Of a stretch of 64,000 nucleotides of DNA, positions 50,750-57,846 are shown one piece after another. The stretch lies in the NCBI GenBank assembly GCA_947493285.1, contig CANLQH010000002.1, positions 62,001 through 126,000 on the forward strand. Direction: 5' to 3'. The notes below the pieces were generated by a model. That model had not been told where the DNA came from, ran no database searches, and was given only the letters and a program-made list of their open reading frames with translations. The translations under genes and the position numbers were made by a program. The first letter of the stretch is position 1. Each line of letters opens with the position of its first letter. The stretch comes from an uncultured Tenacibaculum sp. GTDB taxonomy: Bacteria > Bacteroidota > Bacteroidia > Flavobacteriales > Flavobacteriaceae.

Positions 50750-51203
50750 CTACACCTGTATTACCCATTACTTCTTCTGCCAAATCAGCAAAATCAACAA
50801 CAGCATCATCAATTACTTTCTCATACTTATCTTTATCCCAAATCTCAATAATATTCACCGCAGAAGAAAGCACAACCTGCTTCTCTATTCCCGCAAAATG
50901 ACACAAGTCTTTTGGAATTAAAACCCTACCTGAAGCATCCATTTCAACCATTTTTACACCAGCCGTAAACCTCCTGATAAAATCATTGTTCTTCTTTACG
51001 AAACGATTCAACTTGTTAATTTTACCCATCATTAAATTCCATTCCTGCATTGGATACAACTCCAAACAAGACTGAAACACAGATCTTTTAACAACAAAAC
51101 CCTCTTGCAACACAGAAGAAAGCTGCTTCTTGAAAGCCGATGACATCATCAACCTTCCTTTAGCATCAACCTTGCATTCGTATGTTCCAATTAAATTTAT
51201 CAC
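50736..51203 (-). CDS. mraZ: Transcriptional regulator MraZ
   Basis: This 155-aa protein contains two SpoVT/AbrB-like swapped-hairpin domains: Y-E-C-K-V-D-A-K-G-R-L near residue 9-19 and V-E-M-D-A-S-G-R-V-L-I-P near 86-97. MraZ forms rings of eight or more subunits and represses its own dcw operon by binding direct repeats upstream. The start codon is GTG at 51203. Three 10-bp repeats lie 40-70 bases upstream, overlapping the promoter. It is the first gene of the division cluster, and its stop overlaps the start of rsmH by 14 bases. Confidence 0.96.
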   Translation of the reverse strand: MINLIGTYECKVDAKGRLMMSSAFKKQLSSVLQEGFVVKRSVFQSCLELYPMQEWNLMMGKINKLNRFVKKNNDFIRRFTAGVKMVEMDASGRVLIPKDLCHFAGIEKQVVLSSAVNIIEIWDKDKYEKVIDDAVVDFADLAEEVMGNTGVDELS

Positions 51204-51226
51204 GTAAAGAAACTATAGTTATGCTT

Positions 51227-51234
51227 CAAAAATA
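51227..51234 (-). promoter_or_regulatory. -7 element of the dcw operon
   Basis: TATTTTTG on the minus strand, 23 bases before the mraZ GTG. The -33 region, at a 21-base spacing, falls inside the MraZ repeats. Confidence 0.6.
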
Positions 51235-51239
51235 GAAAA

Positions 51240-51272
51240 TATTTACCACTTTTTACCACTTTTTACCACTTT
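51240..51272 (-). promoter_or_regulatory. MraZ operator: three 10-bp direct repeats
   Basis: On the minus strand AAAGTGGTAA occurs three times with exactly 10-base period. MraZ boxes in other bacteria are also short G-rich repeats with 10-base period. They overlap the expected -33 region of the mraZ promoter, which fits repression by blocking RNA polymerase. Confidence 0.85.
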
Positions 51273-51407
51273 GTTGATAAGTTTTAATTTTACAGCTAAA
51301 AAACTGACCCTAAGAGTGTTTGCATAGCGACTAAGTATCGAAATAATAAAAATGCAGATTTAACAAAAAAGAACTACATTTGTGCTTAAGTCAAACCGTA
51401 GATATAA

Positions 51408-52172
51408 ATGACTGATTTTTTAAAGAAAGAAGGCAAATTTACATATGCAGAAGCAGGGGAAGGGAGAGCACTAATCGTATTACACGGCTTAATGGGTGCA
51501 CTTAGTAATTTTGATGAAACTTTTAACTATTTCTCTAAAAAAGGTTATAAAGTTTTAATTCCTGAATTACCTTTATATAGCTTACCACTTCTAAAAACTA
51601 ATGTTAAAAACTTAGCTAGTTTTTTGCATGATTTTATAGAACATAAAGAACTAAAAGACGTTGTTTTACTAGGAAACTCATTAGGCGGACACATAGGTTT
51701 ATATTACACAAAACATTACTCGCAAGACGTTGCTGCACTTGTACTTACAGGAAGCTCTGGCTTATATGAAAAAGCTATGGGAGATAGTTTCCCAAAAAGA
51801 GGTAACTACGAGTATATTACAGAAAAAACACAAGCTGTTTTTTATGATCCAGCAATCGCAACAAAGGAATTAGTTGATGATGTTTTTGAAATAGTAAACG
51901 ACAGAAGTTCTGTTATTAGAACTCTATCTATTGCTAAAAGTGCGATTAGACACAATATGGCAAAAGACTTACCAAATATGCAACAACCTACTTGTCTTAT
52001 TTGGGGAAAGCAAGACACCGTTACTCCACCAGAAGTAGCAGAAGACTTTCATAAGCTGCTACCCGATTCTGATCTGTTTTGGATTGACAAATGTGGTCAT
52101 GCTGCTATGATGGAAACTCCTGAAGAATTTAATACAATTTTAGAAGGTTGGCTTTCTAAAAGAAATATATAA
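51408..52172 (+). CDS. Alpha/beta-fold hydrolase
   Basis: This 254-aa soluble enzyme has the alpha/beta hydrolase layout: oxyanion segment H-G-L-M-G near residue 26-30, nucleophile elbow G-N-S-L-G-G with Ser91, acid D203 in W-G-K-Q-D-T-V, and catalytic His231 in K-C-G-H-A-A. The closest general types are serine esterases and C-C hydrolases; the substrate is unknown. A -7 element, TACATTTG, lies at 51375-51382. It is divergent from the dcw operon and is followed by engB after 26 bases, so the two may share a transcript. Confidence 0.85.
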   Translation: MTDFLKKEGKFTYAEAGEGRALIVLHGLMGALSNFDETFNYFSKKGYKVLIPELPLYSLPLLKTNVKNLASFLHDFIEHKELKDVVLLGNSLGGHIGLYYTKHYSQDVAALVLTGSSGLYEKAMGDSFPKRGNYEYITEKTQAVFYDPAIATKELVDDVFEIVNDRSSVIRTLSIAKSAIRHNMAKDLPNMQQPTCLIWGKQDTVTPPEVAEDFHKLLPDSDLFWIDKCGHAAMMETPEEFNTILEGWLSKRNI

Positions 52173-52198
52173 TAGCCACTTAGCTTACGCTTACATCC

Positions 52199-52810
52199 AT
52201 GAAAATAAAATCTGCTGAATTTGTAATGAGTAACAGCAATGTTACCAAGGCTCCAAAAGACAGAATACCAGAGTACGCCTTTATTGGACGTTCTAATGTT
52301 GGAAAATCTTCATTAATAAACATGTTAATGGAACGCAAAGATTTGGCTAAGATTTCTGGAAAACCAGGAAAGACGCAACTTATCAATCATTTTAAAATAA
52401 ATGATGAATGGTTTTTAGTTGATTTACCTGGATATGGTTATGCTCAAGTTTCAAAAAAGAAACGACAAATATTTCAGTTTTTTATTGAAAACTACTTCAA
52501 AGAACGTGAGCAATTGGTTTGTACTTTTGTTTTGATTGATTCCCGTCATGATCCACAAAAAATTGATTTAGAATTCATGAAATTCTTAGGTGAAAATCAA
52601 ATTCCTTTCTGTATTGTTTTTACAAAAGCAGATAAATTAGGAAGCTCTAAATTAAACAAGCAAATAACTTCTTATAAAAAGAAATTATTAAATTTTTGGG
52701 AAGAGCTACCAATGAGTTTTGTTACCTCATCATCTACAGGGTTTGGTCGTGATGAATTTTTAAAATTTATCGAGCAAATAAACGAAGATGTAGCCGATAA
52801 CTTTAAATAA
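52199..52810 (+). CDS. engB: Ribosome biogenesis GTPase EngB/YsxC
   Basis: This 203-aa GTPase is needed for late assembly of the 50S subunit. The family start K-S-A-E-F-V and the G1 motif G-R-S-N-V-G-K-S at 30-38 are characteristic; G-K-P-G-K-T-Q (switch), D-L-P-G-Y-G-Y-A (G3) and T-K-A-D (G4) follow. Length is normal. It lies 26 bases after the hydrolase gene and 32 bases before an RluA-family gene. Confidence 0.95.
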   Translation: MKIKSAEFVMSNSNVTKAPKDRIPEYAFIGRSNVGKSSLINMLMERKDLAKISGKPGKTQLINHFKINDEWFLVDLPGYGYAQVSKKKRQIFQFFIENYFKEREQLVCTFVLIDSRHDPQKIDLEFMKFLGENQIPFCIVFTKADKLGSSKLNKQITSYKKKLLNFWEELPMSFVTSSSTGFGRDEFLKFIEQINEDVADNFK

Positions 52811-52842
52811 CATTTCGGTAATATTCGAATTGACTTTTTAAA

Positions 52843-53529
52843 ATGTATTCTACTAAAGAGAACTTACAGGTTATACACGAAGACAATCATTTAATTATTG
52901 TTAATAAACGTGCTGGCGACATTGTTCAAGGAGATAAAACTGGAGACAAACCACTTTCTGACGTTGTAAAAGAATATATTAAAGATAAATACAACAAACC
53001 TGGTGCTGTTTTTTTAGGAACTGTGCATCGTTTAGATCGCCCTACTTCTGGCGTTGTTATTTATGCTAGAACCTCAAAAGCATTAGAACGTTTAAACAAA
53101 ATGCTTCGAGATAAAGTTATTAAGAAGACTTACTGGGCCGTTGTAAAAAACCAACCTAAAAAAGCCTCAGACACTTTAATAAACTTCTTGAAAAAGAATC
53201 CTAAAAACAATAAATCTACCGCTTATTCTAAAGAAATTGATGGTAGTAAAAAAGCGACTCTTCATTATAAGGCAATTAAAAAACTTGATAATTACGCTTT
53301 ATTAGAAATTGATTTAGAAACTGGTCGTCATCATCAAATTAGAGTGCAACTTTCAAATATTGGCTCTACTATAAAAGGAGACTTAAAATACGGAGCCAAA
53401 AGAAGTAACAAAGATGGAAGCATTCACTTACACGCTCGTAAAATTGAATTTACACATCCAGTAAGTAAAGAATTAATAAAAGTAACAGCACCCACTCCAT
53501 CTGATCCTATTTGGGATGCTTGCTCGTAA
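52843..53529 (+). CDS. RluA-family RNA pseudouridine synthase
   Basis: This 228-aa enzyme isomerises uridine in RNA. The catalytic motif is H-R-L-D-R-P-T-S-G with Asp65 as nucleophile; G-R-H-H-Q-I-R-V-Q-L and L-H-A-R-K-I follow. There is no S4 domain, so it belongs with the short RluA-like members that modify tRNA or rRNA at sites not predictable from sequence. It is followed by the alkane-monooxygenase-like gene after 26 bases. It is not the same family as the RsuA/RluB-type gene at 9.5 kb. Confidence 0.9.
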   Translation: MYSTKENLQVIHEDNHLIIVNKRAGDIVQGDKTGDKPLSDVVKEYIKDKYNKPGAVFLGTVHRLDRPTSGVVIYARTSKALERLNKMLRDKVIKKTYWAVVKNQPKKASDTLINFLKKNPKNNKSTAYSKEIDGSKKATLHYKAIKKLDNYALLEIDLETGRHHQIRVQLSNIGSTIKGDLKYGAKRSNKDGSIHLHARKIEFTHPVSKELIKVTAPTPSDPIWDACS

Positions 53530-53555
53530 TTTGTATCTTTAGGGAAATTTCAAAG

Positions 53556-54587
53556 ATGAAAGCCCTCAAATATTTATCAATCTCTATTCTACCCATTACT
53601 GTATATTTTGCATTTACTGGTAAAGGATGGATTACGCTTTTACCTATAATTACTTTTTTTGGAGCTGTTCCGTTAGCTGAATTATTCTTTAAACCAAACA
53701 AAGAAAACTTCACCAAAGAAGAAGCTCAAAAAGAAAAAGAAAACAAATTATATACAGCCATTTTATACGCAACTGTTCCAATTCAGGTTTCCTTTTTAGG
53801 ATGGTTCTTTTTGGCCATTCAAGAAACTGGATTGACTAACTTAGAAATTGCTGGAAGAATAACAGCAATGGGAATTATGTGTAGCGCCATAGGTATTAAT
53901 GTTGGGCACGAGTTAGGACATCGCAATAACAGATTTGACGAATTATTAGGTGAAATATTATTACTAACCTCAATAAACACACACTTTTTACCGTACCATA
54001 ATGCGGGACATCATTTAAACGTTGCCACTCCTAAAGATGCAGCTACTGCTAGAAAAAACGAAGTTCTATATACATTTTGGTTTCGTTCTCATATTACAAG
54101 TTATTATCAAGCTTGGGAAGCCGAAAATACACGTTTAAAAAGCACCAACAGAAGTTGGTTTCACATTCAAAACAGAATGCTTATTTACACCATTTGTAAT
54201 GTGCTTTTAGTTGGAGGAATTTATTTTTTCTTCGGCAGCTTCGTTACTCTAGCCTTTTTAGCCGCAGCCGTTTTCGGAATTTTACAATTAGAAACCGTAA
54301 ACTATATAGAACATTACGGATTGTTACGTAAGAAGAATGAACATGGAAGATACGAACGCGTAAAAAGAACACATTCTTGGAATTCAGACCATGTTATAGG
54401 ACAAGCAATGTTGTTTAATTTATCACGTCACTCTGATCATCATTATAACGGATCAAAACATTATCAATTATTAAAAACATTACCCGAAAGTCCGCAAATG
54501 CCTACTGGTTATCCTGGTATGATGTTACTTTCTTTAATTCCACCATTATGGTTTTCAGTAATGAATAAAAAACTACAAGAAATTTAA
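53556..54587 (+). CDS. AlkB-like membrane alkane/fatty-acyl monooxygenase
   Basis: This 343-aa membrane di-iron enzyme matches alkane 1-monooxygenases. The histidine boxes are intact: H-E-L-G-H-R, Y-H-N-A-G-H-H-L-N-V-A-T-P-K-D, and R-H-S-D-H-H-Y-N; the family motif N-Y-I-E-H-Y-G-L also appears. Four to six hydrophobic helices surround them. It hydroxylates terminal carbons of alkanes or a related hydrophobic chain. No rubredoxin or rubredoxin reductase is in the window, so electrons must come from elsewhere. The ATG at 53556 is chosen; an in-frame start 45 bases upstream overlaps the RluA-family gene. It lies 4 bases before an aldehyde dehydrogenase gene. Confidence 0.88.
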   Translation: MKALKYLSISILPITVYFAFTGKGWITLLPIITFFGAVPLAELFFKPNKENFTKEEAQKEKENKLYTAILYATVPIQVSFLGWFFLAIQETGLTNLEIAGRITAMGIMCSAIGINVGHELGHRNNRFDELLGEILLLTSINTHFLPYHNAGHHLNVATPKDAATARKNEVLYTFWFRSHITSYYQAWEAENTRLKSTNRSWFHIQNRMLIYTICNVLLVGGIYFFFGSFVTLAFLAAAVFGILQLETVNYIEHYGLLRKKNEHGRYERVKRTHSWNSDHVIGQAMLFNLSRHSDHHYNGSKHYQLLKTLPESPQMPTGYPGMMLLSLIPPLWFSVMNKKLQEI

Positions 54588-54591
54588 TTTT

Positions 54592-55965
54592 ATGAATATT
54601 CCACAATTGGTTCAGTCGCAAAAAGATTTTTTTGCTACACAACAAACCAAAGATATTTCCTATAGAAAAGTTGCTCTAAAACGTCTTCAGAAAGAATTAA
54701 TCAGAAGAGAAAATGACATTATTAAAGCATTGAATGATGATTTTAAAAAATCGGAATATGAAGCTGTAATGACTGAAACTTCTATCGTTTTAGCTGAATT
54801 AAAAATGGTGTTGAAGAATATTCATTCTTGGAGCAAACCCAAACGTGTTTTACCATCGTTGTTAAACTTTCCGTCTTCAGCAAAAATTTATAAAGAACCT
54901 TATGGAACTGTTTTAATTATTGCGCCATGGAATTACCCATATCAATTGGCATTTGCTCCACTTTTGGGCGCAATCGCTGCAGGTAACACCGTAGTATTAA
55001 AGCCATCGGAATTAACACCGAACACCAGTAAAATTACTAGAGAAATTGTTGAAGCTGTGTTTGATAAAAATCATGTTTCTGTAGTAGAGGGTGGCGTACC
55101 AGTTTCTCAAGAATTATTAGCCCAACGTTGGGACTATATTTTCTTTACAGGAAGTGTACCTGTGGGTAGAATTGTTGCTAAGGCTGCTGCAGAACATATT
55201 ACTCCCGTTACTTTAGAACTAGGAGGAAAAAGCCCTTGTATTGTTGATGAAACTGCAAACATTAAACTAGCAGCAAAACGATTAGTTTGGGGTAAATTTA
55301 TCAATGGAGGGCAAACCTGTATTGCTCCTGATTATTTATTAATTCATAAATCTGTAAAAGAAAAATTTGTATCGTATTTTAAAGATGAAGTTTTTAGATC
55401 CTACGGTGAAAACCCTCAAACATCTGAAGATTATCCTAGAATTGTAAATACTCGAAACTTTGATCGATTAGCATTAATGCTAGAAAGTGAAAGTTTTTTA
55501 ATTGGAGGACAAACAGAAAGAGAAGATCGATATATTGCTCCTACAATTATAGATGAACCAAGTTTAGATAGCGAAGTAATGAAAGGTGAAATTTTCGGAC
55601 CTATTTTTCCGTTAATCTCTTACGAAAACGAACAAGATATTTCGACTACATTAGCTAAGTACGACAAACCTTTAGCATTATATGTATTTACAACTCGTAA
55701 TAAATTTGCAAAAAAAATGATTGCTGATTATTCTTTTGGTGGAGGAACAATAAACGACACTACTGTACATTTTGCCAACCACAGATTACCTTTTGGTGGT
55801 GTTGGAGAAAGTGGAATTGGAGGCTATCACGGAAAACAAACATTTGATACTTTTTCACACAAAAAAGGTGTTGTTACTAGAGGAAACTGGTTAGACATAC
55901 CTACACGATATGCACCATACAAAGGGAAATTGAAACAATTAAAAACCTTGATGAAAATAGGATAA
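54592..55965 (+). CDS. Aldehyde dehydrogenase, fatty-aldehyde type
   Basis: This 457-aa NAD(P)-dependent enzyme oxidises aldehydes to acids. Motifs: P-W-N-Y-P near residue 112-116, F-F-T-G-S near 184-188, catalytic Glu209 in L-E-L-G-G-K-S-P, and Cys243 in G-G-Q-T-C-I-A-P. The C-terminal hydrophobic/basic extension resembles class 3 fatty aldehyde dehydrogenases. Placed 4 bases after the AlkB-like gene, it likely oxidises the aldehyde from that route once an alcohol dehydrogenase has acted, but no such gene is nearby. It overlaps the nitroreductase gene by one base. Confidence 0.92.
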   Translation: MNIPQLVQSQKDFFATQQTKDISYRKVALKRLQKELIRRENDIIKALNDDFKKSEYEAVMTETSIVLAELKMVLKNIHSWSKPKRVLPSLLNFPSSAKIYKEPYGTVLIIAPWNYPYQLAFAPLLGAIAAGNTVVLKPSELTPNTSKITREIVEAVFDKNHVSVVEGGVPVSQELLAQRWDYIFFTGSVPVGRIVAKAAAEHITPVTLELGGKSPCIVDETANIKLAAKRLVWGKFINGGQTCIAPDYLLIHKSVKEKFVSYFKDEVFRSYGENPQTSEDYPRIVNTRNFDRLALMLESESFLIGGQTEREDRYIAPTIIDEPSLDSEVMKGEIFGPIFPLISYENEQDISTTLAKYDKPLALYVFTTRNKFAKKMIADYSFGGGTINDTTVHFANHRLPFGGVGESGIGGYHGKQTFDTFSHKKGVVTRGNWLDIPTRYAPYKGKLKQLKTLMKIG

Positions 55966-56702
55966 TGACAAAAGAGAAAACAGTTTCAGAAGCCGTTAAT
56001 TATCGACGCTCAGTAAGAATATTTGATGCAGAAAAACCAATTGACACTACTGTTGTAAAAAAATGTTTAGAACAAGCTAGTTTAGCTCCAACAAGTAGTA
56101 ACATGCAATTGTGGGAATTTTACCATATTACCAACAAAGAGACGATTGCTAAAATTGCACCGATGTGTTTTAATCAAAATGCAGCAAAAACAGCACAACA
56201 ATTGGTAGTTTTTGTTAGTAGAAAAGATTTATGGCGTAAACGTGCTAAAGCTAACTTAGCTTTTATGGATAAAACTTTTGGAAAAGATAATCCGAAAACA
56301 GAACAAAGTAGCAGAGAAAAAGTAGCACGTAATTATTACGGTAAAATCATTCCATTTGCTTATTCAGATTTCTTAGGGATTTTAGGCTTCTTTAAATACT
56401 TAATGATTTTAATTACTGGCCTATTTCGTCCAATTTATCGTGAAGTTCGTAATAGTGATATGCGAATTGTTGCTCAAAAAACTACAGGACTAGCGGCTCA
56501 AACCTTTATGTTGTCAATGGCTGCCGAAGGTTACGACACTTGCCCTATGGAAGGCTCTGATACTTGGCGCGTAAAAAAACTATTAAACATTCCTCGTAGT
56601 GCAGAAATAAACATGATTGTTTCTTGTGGTATTAGAACCGAAAAAGGTGTGTATGGAGAACGTTTTAGAATTCCGTTTAATGAGATTTACAAAGAAATTT
56701 AG
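55965..56702 (+). CDS. Nitroreductase-family flavoprotein
   Basis: This 245-aa FMN-dependent oxidoreductase has the family start Y-R-R-S-V-R-I-F near residue 13-20 and the A-P-T-S-S-N-M-Q-L-W segment, both used for FMN contact. The C-terminal S-C-G-I-R-T-E-K-G fits. An insert of about 40 residues (about 130-160, hydrophobic) lies in the middle. Substrate is unknown; these enzymes reduce nitro or quinone compounds or act in redox recycling. It overlaps the aldehyde dehydrogenase gene by one base, so it belongs to the same operon. Confidence 0.85.
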   Translation: MTKEKTVSEAVNYRRSVRIFDAEKPIDTTVVKKCLEQASLAPTSSNMQLWEFYHITNKETIAKIAPMCFNQNAAKTAQQLVVFVSRKDLWRKRAKANLAFMDKTFGKDNPKTEQSSREKVARNYYGKIIPFAYSDFLGILGFFKYLMILITGLFRPIYREVRNSDMRIVAQKTTGLAAQTFMLSMAAEGYDTCPMEGSDTWRVKKLLNIPRSAEINMIVSCGIRTEKGVYGERFRIPFNEIYKEI

Positions 56703-56703
56703 T

Positions 56704-57249
56704 ATGAAAAAACTCATTTTATGCTTCGTTATTATTAGCGGAATGTTATTTGGTTGTAAAGAAAAAAAAACAACAAGAAAGCTTTCCGAAATCTCTATTT
56801 CAAACAATGGTATTAATAAAATTGATTTAGGAAAATGTATTACTATTGATTCTTTAAAAACTGCTTTTCCTGACTCAACAATTAAAATGAAAATTTCTGA
56901 AGATGATGGTTACGATTATCACTACGCAGAAATAAAAAATTCTAAATACTTAATAAATGTTTTAATGAATCATATGGACGCTTGTTTAGTAAATGAATTT
57001 AACGTTACTAAAAGTCCTTTTCCTGATAAATTTGGAGTGAAAATTGGAATGACTTACGAGGAAGTAAAGAAACTACGTCCTGAAATTATTCATAAAACCA
57101 ATTATCATTTTCACACGATTTTATCTGCACCAAACTCTAATTTAAAATATGAGATTTCTGGTACTTTTGACGGCCCCGATAAACAAGATTTTATTTATGA
57201 TGAAGTTAAAAAATGGAAGGTTACTCAGTTTTTGATTAGGAGTTATTAA
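56704..57249 (+). CDS. Lipoprotein of unknown function
   Basis: This 181-aa protein has a lipoprotein signal ending L-F-G-C near residue 18, followed by a Lys/Thr-rich linker. I recognise no domain. A G-M-T-Y-E-E-V-K-K-L-R-P segment resembles a repeat found in some secreted DUF proteins, but not enough to name it. The ATG at 56704 comes 1 base after the nitroreductase stop. An in-frame start 87 bases upstream lies inside that gene and would give no signal peptide. It is probably the last gene of the AlkB operon. Confidence 0.6.
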   Translation: MKKLILCFVIISGMLFGCKEKKTTRKLSEISISNNGINKIDLGKCITIDSLKTAFPDSTIKMKISEDDGYDYHYAEIKNSKYLINVLMNHMDACLVNEFNVTKSPFPDKFGVKIGMTYEEVKKLRPEIIHKTNYHFHTILSAPNSNLKYEISGTFDGPDKQDFIYDEVKKWKVTQFLIRSY

Positions 57250-57276
57250 ATTAAAAAATCTACTCAAAACAACTTA

Positions 57277-57804
57277 ATGGACATAAAAAAAGAGTTTATT
57301 AATATCTCGGAAAAATTAAATGCCAAATATTATTATGAAAATTACAAAGTTGGTGGACCAACTCCTGGATCTAGGATATTTATTTCTGATCACTATTTCA
57401 AAATCAATTATAAAAATTTAAAAATAAACGCAAAATACAATTTAGGCAGCAATAACATAGCTGAATTAAATTCAGATGTAAGGACAAATAATAACATCCC
57501 TGAGTTAAAATTGGAGACTAGAGATAATTTTATTCGATTAATTACTTTTAAAAAAGATATATGGAAAATAAAATGTTCTGATAAACTCTTCCAATCAAAG
57601 TTCACTCATTTACTTAATCAATCTAAACTTACTCAAATAGCAGAAAAAACTGCTTTTGAACCATTAATAAGTATAAAACAAACTAACAATATTTGTAATA
57701 TTAACATCAAATATTACTTAGGTTTTAACGAAAAAGAAAAATACCTTTTAACAATAATAAGTTTCCACAAAAAACTTATTGATTTAATTCAAGAACATAG
57801 GTAA
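57277..57804 (+). CDS. Protein of unknown function
   Basis: This 175-aa protein is Lys-, Asn- and Ile-rich, with no signal peptide or membrane helix. The N-terminus starts M-D-I-K-K-E-F-I-N-I-S-E-K-L-N and the middle contains many predicted beta strands. I do not recognise the family. It follows the lipoprotein gene by 27 bases on the same strand and ends 42 bases before the converging penicillin-acylase gene, with no strong terminator between. Its function cannot be inferred from the sequence. Confidence 0.5.
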   Translation: MDIKKEFINISEKLNAKYYYENYKVGGPTPGSRIFISDHYFKINYKNLKINAKYNLGSNNIAELNSDVRTNNNIPELKLETRDNFIRLITFKKDIWKIKCSDKLFQSKFTHLLNQSKLTQIAEKTAFEPLISIKQTNNICNINIKYYLGFNEKEKYLLTIISFHKKLIDLIQEHR

Positions 57805-57846
57805 CTTTTAAAAATAAAGACAAATTTCACAAAAACTAAACTTGTT

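Noticed and set aside
51240..51272. Short tandem TTTTTACCAC repeats as a possible CRISPR-like array
   Set aside because: 10-base period without spacers and upstream of mraZ; they are MraZ operator sites.
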